Source of the DNA: Dermacentor variabilis
Taxonomy: Eukaryota > Arthropoda > Arachnida > Ixodida > Ixodidae
Length of the DNA stretch: 64,000 nt
Direction of reading: 5' to 3'
Assembly: GCF_050947875.1 (NCBI RefSeq)
Contig: NW_027460421.1
Coordinates: forward strand, 17,984 to 81,983
Shown: positions 40,001 to 49,784 of the stretch, piece after piece
How positions within the stretch are numbered: position 1 is the stretch's first letter
Layout: every line of letters starts with the position of its first letter
Notes under the pieces: generated by a model
The model's input: only the letters and a program-made list of their open reading frames with translations
Databases searched by the model: none
What the model was told of the DNA's origin: nothing
Translations under genes and position numbers: made by a program

Positions 40001-43000
40001 TTGGCATAAATCCATGTGCTGGTGCTAAAAAGAGCAGCATCGGCATGCTTTTCACGTCGTTTGGTAGAAATCCACGTGCGCGTTCTGCCAAAAGCATCAT
40101 TTGCATGCATATCGTGCGTTTTGCAGAAAACTGCGTCCGCGTCTACCAAAAGATGCATGTGCATGCTTAAAACGCGTTTTGGCACAAATCCATGTGCGGG
40201 TGCTAAAAAGAGCAGCATCGGCATGCTTTTCACGTCTTTTGGTAGAAATCCACGTGCGCGTTCTGCCAAAAGCACCATTTGCATGCATATCGTGTGGTTT
40301 TGCAGAAAACTGCGTCCGCGTCTACCAAAAGATGCATGTGCTGCTTAAAACGCGTTTTGGCACAAATCCATGTGCGGGTGCTAAAAAGAGCAGCATCGGC
40401 ATGTTTTTCACGTCGTTGGTAGAAATCCACGTGCGCGTTCTGCCAAAAGCACCATTTGCATGCATATCTTGTAGTTTTGCAGAAAAGTGCGTCCGCGTCT
40501 ACCAAAAGATGCATGTGCATGCTTAAAACGCGATTTGGCACAAATCCATGTGCCGGTGCTAAAAAGAGCAGCATCGGCACGCTTTTCACGTCGTTTGGTA
40601 GAAATCCACGTGCGCGTTCTGCCAAAAGCACCATTTGCATGCATATCGTGTGGTTTGCAGAAAACTGCATCCGCGTCTACCAAAGATGCAAGTACATGCT
40701 TAAAACGCGTTTTGGCACAAATCCATGTGCGGGTGCTAAAAAGAGCAGCATCGGCATGCTTTTCACGTCGTTTGGTAGAAATCCACGTGCGCGTTCTGCC
40801 AAAAGCACCATTTGCATGCATATCGTGCGGTTTTGCAGAAAACTGCGTCCGCGTCTACCAAAAGATGCATGTGCATGCTTAAAACTCGTTTTGGCACAAA
40901 TCCATGTGCGGGTGCTAAAAAGAGCAGCATCGGCATGCTTTTCACGTCGTTTGGTAGAAATCCACGTGCGCGTTCTGCCAAAAGCACCATTTGCATGCAT
41001 ATCGTGTGGTTTTGCAGAAAACTGCGTCCGCGTCTACCAAAAGATGCATGTGCTGCTTAAAACGCGTTTTGCACAAATCCATGTGCGGGTGCTAAAAAGA
41101 GCAGCATCGGCATGCTTTTCACGTCGTTTGGTAGAAATCCACGTGCGCGTTCTGCCAAAAGCACCATTTGCATGTATATCGTGTGGTTTTGCAGAAACTG
41201 CGCCCGCGTCTACCAAAAGATGCATGTGCATGCTTAAAACGCGTTTTGGCACAAATTCATGTGCGGGTGCTAAAAAGAGCAGCATCGGCATGCTTTTCAC
41301 GTCGTTTGGTAGAAATCCACGTGCGCGTTCTGCCTAAAGCGCCATTTGCATGCATATCGTGTGGTTTTGCAGAAAACTGCGCCCGCGTCTACCAAAAGAT
41401 GCATGTGCATGCTTAAAACGCGTTTTGGCACAAATCCATCTGCGGGTGCTAAAAAGAGCAGCATCGGCATGCTTTTCACGTCGTTTGGTGGAAATCCACG
41501 TGCGCGTTCTGCCAAAAGCACCATTTGCATGCATATCGTGTGGTTTTGCAGAAAACTGCGTCCGCGTCTACCAAAGATGCATGTGCTGCTTAAAACGCGT
41601 TTTGGCACAAATCCATGTGCGGGTGCTAAAAAGAGCAGCATCGGCATGTTTTTCACGTCGTTGGTAGAAATCCACGTGCGCGTTCTGCCAAAAGCACCAT
41701 TTGCATGCATATCTTGTAGTTTTGCAGAAAAGTGCGTCCGCGTCTACCAAAAGATGCATGTGCATGCTTAAAACGCGTTTTGGCACAAATCCATGTGCCG
41801 GTGCTAAAAAGAGCAGCATCGGCACGCTTTTCACGTCGTTTGTAGGAATCCACGTGCGCGTTCTGCCAAAAGCCCCATTTGCATGCATATCGTGTGGTTT
41901 TGCAGAAAACTGCATCCGCGTCTACCAAAGATGCAAGTACATGCTTAAAACGCGTTTTGGCATAAATCCATGTCCGGGTGCTAAAAAGAGCAGCATCGGC
42001 ATGCTTTTCACGTCGTTTGGTAGAAATCCACGTGCGCGTTCTGCCAAAAGCACCATTTGCATGCATATCGTGCGGTTTTGCAGAAACTGCGTCCGCGTCT
42101 ACCAAAAGATGCATGTGCATGCTTAAAACTCGTTTTGGCACAATCCATGTGGCGGGTGCTAAAAAGAGCAGCATCGGCGTGCTTTTCACGTCGTTTGGTA
42201 GAAATCCACGTGCGCGTTCTGCCAAAAGCACCATTTGCATGCATATCGTGTGGTTTTGCAGAAAACTGCGTCCGCGTCTACCAAAAGATGCATGTGCTGC
42301 TTAAAACGCGTTTTGGCACAAATCCATGTGCGGGTGCTAAAAAGAGCAGCATCGGCATGCTTTTCACGTCGTTTAGTAGAAATCCACGTGCGCGTTCTGC
42401 CAAAAGCACCATTTGCATGTATATCGTGTGGTTTTGCAGAAAACTGCGCCCGCGTCTACCAAAAGATGCATGTGCATGCTTAAAACGCGTTTTGGCACAA
42501 ATTCATGTGCGGGTGCTAAAAAGAGCAGCATCGGCATGCTTTTCACGTCGTTTGGTAGAAATCCACGTGCGCGTTCTGCCTAAAGCGCCATTTGCATGCA
42601 TATCGTGTGGTTTTGCAGAAAACTGCGCCCGCGTCTACCAAAAGATGCATGTGCATGCTTAAAACGCGTTTTGGCACAAATCCATCTGCGGGTGCTAAAA
42701 AGAGCAGCATCGGCATGCTTTTCACGTCGTTTGGTGGAAATCCACGTGCGCGTTCTGCCAAAAGCACCATTTGCATGCATATCGTGTGGTTTTGCAGAAA
42801 ACTGCGTCCGCGTCTACCAAAAGATGCATGTGCATGCTTAAAACGCGTTTTGGCACAAATCCATGTGCGGGTGCTAAAAAGAGCAGCATCGGCACGCTTT
42901 TCACGTCGTTTGGTAGAAATCCACGTGCGCGTTCTGCCAAAAGCACCATTTGCATGCATATCGTGTGGTTTTGCAGAAAACTGCATCCGCGTCTACCAAA

Positions 43001-44850
43001 AGATGCAAGTACATGCTTAAAACGCGTTTTGGCATAAATACATGTGCGGGTGCTAAAAAGAGCAGCATCGGCATGCTTTTCACGTCGTTTGGTAGAAATC
43101 CACGTGCGCGTTCTGCCAAAAGCACCATTTGCATGCATATCGTGCGGTTTTGCAGAAAACTGCGTCCGCGTCTACCAAAAGATGCATGTGCATGCTTAAA
43201 ACTCGTTTTGGCACAAATCCATGTGCGGGTGCTAAAAAGAGCAGCATCGGCATGCTTTTCACGTCGTTTGGTAGAAATCCACGTGCGCGTTCTGCCAAAA
43301 GCACCATTTGCATGCATATCGTGTGGTTTTGCAGAAAACTGCGTCCGCGTCTATCAAAAGATGCAAGTACATGCTTAAAACGCGTTTTGGCATAAATCCA
43401 TGTGCTGGTGCTAAAAAGAGCAGCATCGGCATGCTTTTCACGTCGTTTGGTAGAAATCCACGTGCGCGTTCTGCCAAAAGCATCATTTGCATGCATATCG
43501 TGCGGTTTTGCAGAAAACTGCGTCCGCGTCTACCAAAAGATGCATGTGCATGCTTAAAACGCGTTTTGGCACAAATCCATGTGCGGGTGCTAAAAAGAGC
43601 AGCATCGGCATGCTTTTCACGTCTTTTGGTAGAAATCCACGTGCGCGTTCTGCCAAAAGCACCATTTGCATGCATATCGTGTGGTTTTGCAGAAAACTGC
43701 GTCCGCGTCTACCAAAAGATGCATGTGCTGCTTAAAACGCGTTTTGGCACAAATCCATGTGCGGGTGCTAAAAAGAGCAGCATCGGCATGTTTTTCACGT
43801 CGTTTGGTAGAAATCCACGTGCGCGTTCTGCCAAAAGCACCATTTGCATGCATATCTTGTAGTTTTGCAGAAAAGTGCGTCCGCGTCTACCAAAAGATGC
43901 ATGTGCATGCTTAAAACGCGTTTTGGCACAAATCCATGTGCCGGTGCTAAAAAGAGCAGCATCGGCACGCTTTTCACGTCGTTTGGTAGAAATCCACGTG
44001 CGCGTTCTGCCAAAAGCACCATTTGCATGCATATCGTGTGGTTTTGCAGAAAACTGCATCCGCGTCTACCAAAAGATGCAAGTACATGCTTAAAACGCGT
44101 TTTGGCATAAATCCATGTGCGGGTGCTAAAAAGAGCAGCATCGGCATGCTTTTCACGTCGTTTGGTAGAAATCCACGTGCGCGTTCTGCCAAAAGCACCA
44201 TTTGCATGCATATCGTGCGGTTTTGCAGAAAACTACGTCCGCGTCTACCAAAAGATGCATGTGCATGCTTAAAACTCGTTTTGGCACAAATCCATGTGCG
44301 GGTGCTAAAAAGAGCAGCATCGGCATGCTTTTCACGTCGTTTGGTAGAAATTCACGTGCGCGTTCTGCCAAAAGCACCATTTGCATGCATATCGTGTGGT
44401 TTTGCAGAAAACTGCGTCCGCGTCTACCAAAAGATGCATGTGCTGCTTAAAACGCGTTTTGGCACAAATCCATGTGCGGGTGCTAAAAAGAGCAGCATCG
44501 GCATGCTTTTCACGTCGTTTGGTAGAAATCCACGTGCGCGTTCTGCCAAAAGCACCATTTGCATGTATATCGTGTGGTTTTGCAGAAAACTGCGCCCGCG
44601 TCTACCAAAAGATGCATGTGCATGCTTAAAACGCGTTTTGGCACAAATTCATGTGCGGGTGCTAAAAAGAGCAGCATCGGCATGCTTTTCACGTCGTTTG
44701 GTAGAAATCCACGTGCGCGTTCTGCCTAAAGCGCCATTTGCATGCATATCGTGTGGTTTTGCAGAAAACTGCGCCCGCGTCTACCAAAAGATGCATGTGC
44801 ATGCTTAAAACGCGTTTTGGCACAAATCCATCTGCGGTGCTAAAAAGAGC
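37095..44850 (+). repeat. Mixed 4-, 7- and 12-mer HOR region R6
   Basis: A set of linked markers, ATATCTTGTAGTTTTGC, GCAAGTACATGC, AAAACTCGTTTTGG and GTGCTGCTTAAA, recurs in order. CTTGTAGTTTT lies at about 37,625, 38,335, 40,467, 41,711 and 43,856, giving spacings of 710 (4-mer), 2,132 (12-mer), 1,244 (7-mer) and 2,145 bp (12-mer), each slightly short of n x 179. TCCATCTGCGGG occurs at 41,438, 42,682 and 44,828. The portion from about 42,200 on is nearly indel-free, so it can serve as template for the noisy copies. An earlier CTTGTAG copy is at 34,068. Confidence 0.75.
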
Positions 44851-46302
44851 AGCATCGGTATGCTTTTCACGTCGTTTGGTAGAAATCCACGTGCGCGTTC
44901 TGCCAAAAGCACCATTTGCATGCATATCGTGTGGTTTTGCAGAAAACTGCGTCCGCGTCTACCAGAAGATGCATGTGCATGCTTAAAACGCGTTTTGGCA
45001 CAAATCCATGTGCGGGTGCTAAAAAGAGCAGCATCGGCATGCTTTTCACGTCGTTTGGCAGAAATCCACGTGCGCGTTCTGCCAAAGCACCATTTGCATG
45101 CATATCGTGTGGTTTTGCAGAAAACTGCGTCCGCGTCTACCAAAGGATGCATGTGCATGCTTAAACGCGTTTTGGCGCAAATCCATGTGCGGGTGCTAAA
45201 AAGAGCAGCATCGGCATGCTTTTCACGTCGTTTGGTAGACATCCACGTGCGCGTTCTGCAAAAAGCACCATTTGCATGCATATAGGGTGGTTTTGCTGAA
45301 AACTGCGTCCACGTCTACCAAAAGATGCATGTGCATGCTTAAAACGCGTTTTGGCACAAATCCATGTGCGGGTGCTAAAAAGAGCAGCATCGGCATGCTT
45401 ATCACTTCGTTTGGTAGAAATCCACGTGCGCGTTCTGCCAAAAGCACCATTTGCATGCATATCGTGTGGTTTTGCAGAAAACTGCGTCCGCGTCTACCAA
45501 AAGATGCATGTGCATGCTTAAAACGCGTTTTGGCACAAATCCATGTGCGGGTGCTAAAAAGAGCAGCATCGGCATGCTTTTCACGTCGTTTGGTAGAAAT
45601 CCACGTGCGCGTTATGCCAAAAGCACCATTTGCATGCATATCGTTTGGTTTTGCAGAAAACTGCGTCCGCGTCTACCACAAGATGCATGTACATGCTTAA
45701 AACGCGTTTTGGCACAAATCCATGTGCGGGTGCTAAAAAGAGCAGCATCGGCATGCTTTTCACGTGGTTTGGTAGAAATCCACGTGCGCGTTCTGCCAAA
45801 AGCACCATTTGCATGCATACCGTGTGGTTTTGCAGAAAACTGCGTCCGCGTCTACCAAAAGATGCATGTACATGCTTAAAACGCGTTTTGGCACAAATCC
45901 ATGTGCGGGTGCTAAAAAGAGCAGCATCGGCATGCTTTTCACGTCGTTTGGTAGAAATCCACGTGCGCGTTCTGCCAAAAGCACCATTTGCATGCATATC
46001 GTGTGGTTTTGCAGAAAACTGCGTCCGCGTCTACCAAAGATGCATGTGCATGCTTAAAACGCGTTTTGGCACAAATCCATGTGCGGGTGCTAAAAAGAGC
46101 AGCATCGGCATGCTTTTCACGTCGTTTGGTAGAAATCCACGTGCGCGTTCTGCCAAAAGCACCATTTGCATGCATATCGTGTGGTTTTGCAGAAAACTGC
46201 GTCCGCGTCTACCAAAGATGCATGTGCATGCTTAAAACGCGTTTTGGCACAAAACAATGTGCGGGTGCTAAAAAGAGCAGCATCGGCATGCTTTTCACGT
46301 CG

Positions 46303-46362
46303 TTTGGTAGAAATCCACGTGCGCGTTCTGCCAAAAGCACCATTTGCATGCATATCGTGTGG
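46303..46362 (+). repeat. Subunit A of the monomer (60 bp)
   Basis: First third of the reference monomer. Aligned to subunit C with one terminal offset and no internal gap, I count 17 mismatches in 60 positions, about 72% identity. It starts with a T-run, has AAAA 30 bp later, and carries GCATGC at positions 44-49. Its first 33 bp are an imperfect dyad: TTTGGTAGAA at 1-10 faces TTCTGCCAAA at 24-33, with 9 of 10 pairs Watson-Crick. CACGTG lies close to the dyad centre and TGCATGCA at positions 43-50. Confidence 0.85.
46345..46352. repeat. 8-bp palindrome TGCATGCA, one of three GCATGC sites per monomer
   Basis: GCATGC occurs once in each subunit at homologous positions. In the reference copy the sites are spaced 59, 60 and 60 bp, so the array carries this hexamer about every 60 bp over long distances. 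The version in A is extended to TGCATGCA. Loss variants exist, for example GCACGC, GCGTGC or GCAGGC in subunit C. Confidence 0.8.
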
Positions 46363-46420
46363 TTTTGCAGAAAACTGCGTCCGCGTCTACCAAAAGATGC
46401 ATGTGCATGCTTAAAACGCG
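46363..46420 (+). repeat. Subunit B of the monomer (58 bp)
   Basis: Middle third of the reference monomer. It keeps the layout of A and C: TTTTG at the start, CTACCAAAAG about 25-34 bp in, and GCATGC at positions 43-48. The dyad arms TTTTGCAGA (1-9) and TCTACCAAA (24-32) pair at 7 of 9 positions. A tiny GCAG-AAAA-CTGC hairpin motif lies at its start. It is the shortest subunit; most of the difference is near its 3' end, just before AAAACGCG. Confidence 0.8.
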
Positions 46421-46424
46421 TTTT
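46413..46424. repeat. 12-bp perfect palindrome AAAACGCGTTTT at the B/C junction
   Basis: A perfect 12-bp palindrome with an ACGCGT core, present in most of the ~358 monomers. In the 178-bp variants one A of the left arm is lost. Variants that do mutate it usually change the CGCG core at a CpG: AAAACACG near 54,999, 56,786, 59,110 and 60,897, and AAAACGTG near 58,932 and 60,718. ACGCGT is also the core of the yeast MCB element, but nothing here shows that it is bound by any factor. Confidence 0.8.
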
Positions 46425-46481
46425 GGCACAAATCCATGTGCGGGTGCTAAAAAGAGCAGCATCGGCATGCTTTTCACGTCG
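46421..46481 (+). repeat. Subunit C of the monomer (61 bp)
   Basis: Last third of the reference monomer. It starts TTTTGGCACAAATCC, parallel to TTTGGTAGAAATCC of A, has AAAAAG about 29-34 bp in, and GCATGC at positions 45-50. The arms TTTTGGCAC (1-9) and GTGCTAAAA (24-32) pair at 8 of 9 positions, the ninth being G-T. It ends TTTTCACGTCG, immediately before the next subunit A. Confidence 0.85.
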
Positions 46482-47899
46482 TTTGGTAGAAATCCACGTG
46501 CGCGTTCTGCCAAAAGCACCATTTGCATGCATATCGTGTGGTTTTGCAGAAAACTGCGTCCGCGTCTACCAAAAGATGCATGTGCATGCTTAAAACGCGT
46601 TTTGGCACAAATCCATGTGCGGGTGCTAAAAAGAGCAGCATCGGCATGCTTTTCACGTCGTTTGGTAGAAATCCACGTGCGCGTTCTGCCAAAAGCACCA
46701 TTTGCATGCATATCGTGTGGTTTTGCAGAAAACTGCGTCCGCGTCTACCAAAGATGCATGTGCATGCTTAAAACGCGTTTTGGCACAAATCCATGTGCGG
46801 GTGCTAAAAAGAGCAGCATCGGCATGCTTTTCACGTCGTTTGGTAGAAATCCACGTGCGCGTTCTGCCAAAAGCACCATTTGCATGCATATCGTGTGGTT
46901 TTGCAGAAAACTGCGTCCGCGTCTACCAAAGATGCATGTGCATGCTTAAAACGCGTTTTGGCACAAAACAATGTGCGGGTGCTAAAAAGAGCAGCATCGG
47001 CATGCTTTTCACGTCGTTTGGTAGAAATCCACGTGCGCGTTCTGCCAAAAGCACCATTTGCATGCATATCGTGTGGTTTTGCAGAAAACTGCGTCCGCGT
47101 CTACCAAAAGATGCATGTGCATGCTTAAAACGCGTTTTGGCACAAATCCATGTGCGGGTGCTAAAAAGAGCAGCATCGGCATGCTTTTCACGTCGTTTGG
47201 TAGACATCCACGTGCGCGTTCTGCAAAAAGCACCATTTGCATGCATATCGTGTGGTTTTGCTGAAAACTGCGTCCGCGTCTACCAAAAGATGCATGTGCA
47301 TGCTTAAAACGCGTTTTGGCACAAATCCATGTGCGGGTGCTAAAAAGAGCAGCATCGGCATGCTTATCACTTCGTTTGGTAGAAATCCACGTGCGCGTTC
47401 TGCCAAAAGCACCATTTGCATGCATATCGTGTGGTTTTGCAGAAAACTGCGTCCGCGTCTACCAAAAGATGCATGTGCATGCTTAAAACGCGTTTTGGCA
47501 CAAATCCATGTGCGGGTGCTAAAAAGAGCAGCATCGGCATGCTTTTCACGTCGTTTGGTAGAAATCCACGTGCGCGTTCTGCCAAAAGCACCATTTGCAT
47601 GCATATCGTTTGGTTTTGCAGAAAACTGCGTCCGCGTCTACCACAAGATGCATGTACATGCTTAAAACGCGTTTTGGCACAAATCCATGTGCGGGTGCTA
47701 AAAAGAGCAGCATCGGCATGCTTTTCACGTTGTTTGGTAGAAATCCACGTGCGCGTTCTGCCAAAAGCACCATTTGCATGCATTAAGTGTGGTTTTGCAG
47801 AAAACTGCGTCCGCGTCTACCAAAAGATGCATGTGCATGCTTAAAACGCGTTTTGGCACAAATCCATGTGCGGGTGCTAAAAAGAGCAGCATCGGTATG

Positions 47900-49560
47900 C
47901 TTTTCACGTCGTTTGGTAGAAATCCACGTGCGCGTTCTGCCAAAAGCACCATTTGCATGCATATCGTGTGGTTTTGCAGAAAACTGCGTCCGCGTCTACC
48001 AGAAGATGCATGTGCATGCTTAAAACGCGTTTTGGCACAAATCCATGTGCGGGTGCTAAAAAGAGCAGCATCGGCATGCTTTTCACGTCGTTTGGCAGAA
48101 ATCCACGTGCGCGTTCTGCCAAAAGCACCATTTGCATGCATATCGTGTGGTTTTGCAGAAAACTGCGTCCGCGTCTACCAAAGGATGCATGTGCATGCTT
48201 AAACGCGTTTTGGCGCAAATCCATGTGCGGGTGCTAAAAAGAGCAGCATCGGCATGCTTTTCACGTCGTTTGGTAGACATCCACGTGCGCGTTCTGCAAA
48301 AAGCACCATTTGCATGCATATCGTGTGGTTTTGCTGAAAACTGCGTCCACGTCTACCAAAAGATGCATGTGCATGCTTAAAACGCGTTTTGGCACAAATC
48401 CATGTGCGGGTGCTAAAAAGAGCAGCATCGGCATGCTTATCACTTCGTTTGGTAGAAATCCACGTGCGCGTTCTGCCAAAAGCACCATTTGCATGCATAT
48501 CGTGTGGTTTTGCAGAAAACTGCGTCCGCGTCTACCAAAAGATGCATGTGCATGCTTAAAACGCGTTTTGGCACAAATCCATGTGCGGGTGCTAAAAAGA
48601 GCAGCATCGGCATGCTTTTCACGTCGTTTGGTAGAAATCCACGTGCGCGTTATGCCAAAAGCACCATTTGCATGCATATCGTTTGGTTTTGCAGAAAACT
48701 GCGTCCGCGTCTACCACAAGATGCATGTATATGCTTAAAACGCGTTTTGGCACAAATCCATGTGCGGGTGCTAAAAAGAGCAGCATCGGCATGCTTTTCA
48801 CGTGGTTTGGTAGAAATCCACGTGCGCGTTCTGCCAAAAGCACCATTTGCATGCATACCGTGTGGTTTTGCAGAAAACTGCGTCCGCGTCTACCAAAAGA
48901 TGCATGTACATGCTTAAAACGCGTTTTGGCACAAATCCATGTGCGGGTGCTAAAAAGAGCAGCATCGGCATGCTTTTCACGTCGTTTGGTAGAAATCCAC
49001 GTGCGCGTTCTGCCAAAAGCACCATTTGCATGCATATCGTGTGGTTTTGCAGAAAACTGCGTCCGCGTCTACCAAAGATGCATGTGCATGCTTAAAACGC
49101 GTTTTGGCACAAATCCATGTGCGGGTGCTAAAAAGAGCAGCATCGGCATGCTTTTCACGTCGTTTGGTAGAAATCCACGTGCGCGTTCTGCCAAAAGCAC
49201 CATTTGCATGCATATCGTGTGGTTTTGCAGAAAACTGCGTCCGCGTCTACCAAAGATGCATGTGCATGCTTAAAACGCGTTTTGGCACAAAACAATGTGC
49301 GGGTGCTAAAAAGAGCAGCATCGGCATGCTTTTCACGTCGTTTGGTAGAAATCCACGTGCGCGTTCTGCCAAAAGCACCATTTGCATGCATATCGTGTGG
49401 TTTTGCAGAAAACTGCGTCCGCGTCTACCAAAAGATGCATGTGCATGCTTAAAACGCGTTTTGGCACAAATCCATGTGCGGGTGCTAAAAAGAGCAGCAT
49501 CGGCATGCTTTTCACGTCGTTTGGTAGAAATCCACGTGCGCGTTCTGCCAGAAGCACCAT
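47900..49560 (+). repeat. 10-mer HOR (about 1,787 bp) copy 1 in domain 2
   Basis: Ordered markers: CCAAAGGATGC with CTTAAACGCG and GGCGCAAATCC (48,180-48,220), GTAGACATCC (48,275), TTTTGCTGAAAAC (48,330), TTATCACTTCG (48,437), GCGTTATGCC (48,650), CACGTGGTTTGG (48,800) and GCATACCGTG (48,853). All recur 1,787 bp later. Related series start near 45,140 (3,038 bp earlier) and 59,810. One private change is GCATGTATATGC at 48,722. Confidence 0.8.
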
Positions 49561-49784
49561 TTGCATGCATATCGTGTGGTTTTGCAGAAAACTGCGTCCG
49601 CGTCTACCAAAAGATGCATGTGCATGCTTAAAACGCGTTTTGGCACAAATCCATGTGCGGGTGCTAAACAGAGCAGCATCGGCATGCTTTTCACGTCGTT
49701 TGGTAGAAATCCACGTGCGCGTTCTGCCAAAAGCACAATTTGCATGCATATCGTGTGGTTTTGCAGAAAACTGCGTCCGCGTCT

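Larger units (their letters stand above)
20150..42200. other. Indel-rich zone of the array, probable low consensus quality
   Basis: From about 20.15 kb single-base indels become frequent: CTAAAAGAGC for CTAAAAAGAGC, GGTTTGCAG for GGTTTTGCAG, GTTTGTAG for GTTTGGTAG, TTCTGCAAAAG for TTCTGCCAAAAG, CTGCGTCGCG for CTGCGTCCGCG. Between 19983 and 44738 the array is 126 bp short of 139 x 179, about 0.9 bp lost per monomer net, against about 0.15 upstream and 0.27 downstream. Insertions occur too: four indels lie within about 27,661-27,740. Most changes shorten homopolymers, the usual signature of uncorrected long-read consensus. The zone still holds only the 179-bp satellite. Real decay of an older array segment is the alternative. 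Confidence 0.75.
46303..46481 (+). repeat. Reference monomer (consensus, 179 bp)
   Basis: This copy is identical to the next monomer (46482-46660) and matches the majority base at the positions I compared, so I use it as the reference. It begins TTTGGTAGAAATCC and ends CTTTTCACGTCG. Hand counting gives 86 G or C of 179 (48%) and 13 CpG dinucleotides, slightly above the ~10 expected from base composition. Monomers elsewhere are 179 bp, or 178 bp when one A of TTAAAACGCG or of CCAAAAGATG is missing. The choice of first base is mine; it makes the internal three-fold structure visible. Confidence 0.95.
45630..47320 (+). repeat. 4-mer HOR, period 714 bp, within domain 2
   Basis: Two 178-bp monomers with CCAAAGATGC followed by ACAAAACAATGTGC occur at about 46,036-46,253 and again 714 bp later at 46,750-46,967 (4 x 179 minus two bases). 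Between them lie the consensus monomers 46303-46481 and 46482-46660, identical to each other. The same monomer pair recurs near 49,070-49,290, 50,860-51,080, 51,930-52,150, 62,480-62,700 and 63,550-63,775. Confidence 0.8.

Noticed and set aside
46303..46335. Nuclear factor I site (TTGGC N5 GCCAA)
   Set aside because: The half-sites TTTGG and GCCAAA exist in subunit A, but the spacing is far longer than five bases and the first half-site is TTGGT.
46303..46335. Compensatory base changes in the dyads of subunits A and C
   Set aside because: G-C against C-G pairs looked compensatory at first, but the dyad axis in C is shifted relative to A in the alignment, so the paired positions are not homologous.
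46421..46481. CENP-B box (TTCG....A..CGGG) around GTGCGGGTGC
   Set aside because: CGGG is present, but the base expected to be A is G and there is no TTCG at the required distance. The minus strand fails as well. The monomer has no canonical box.
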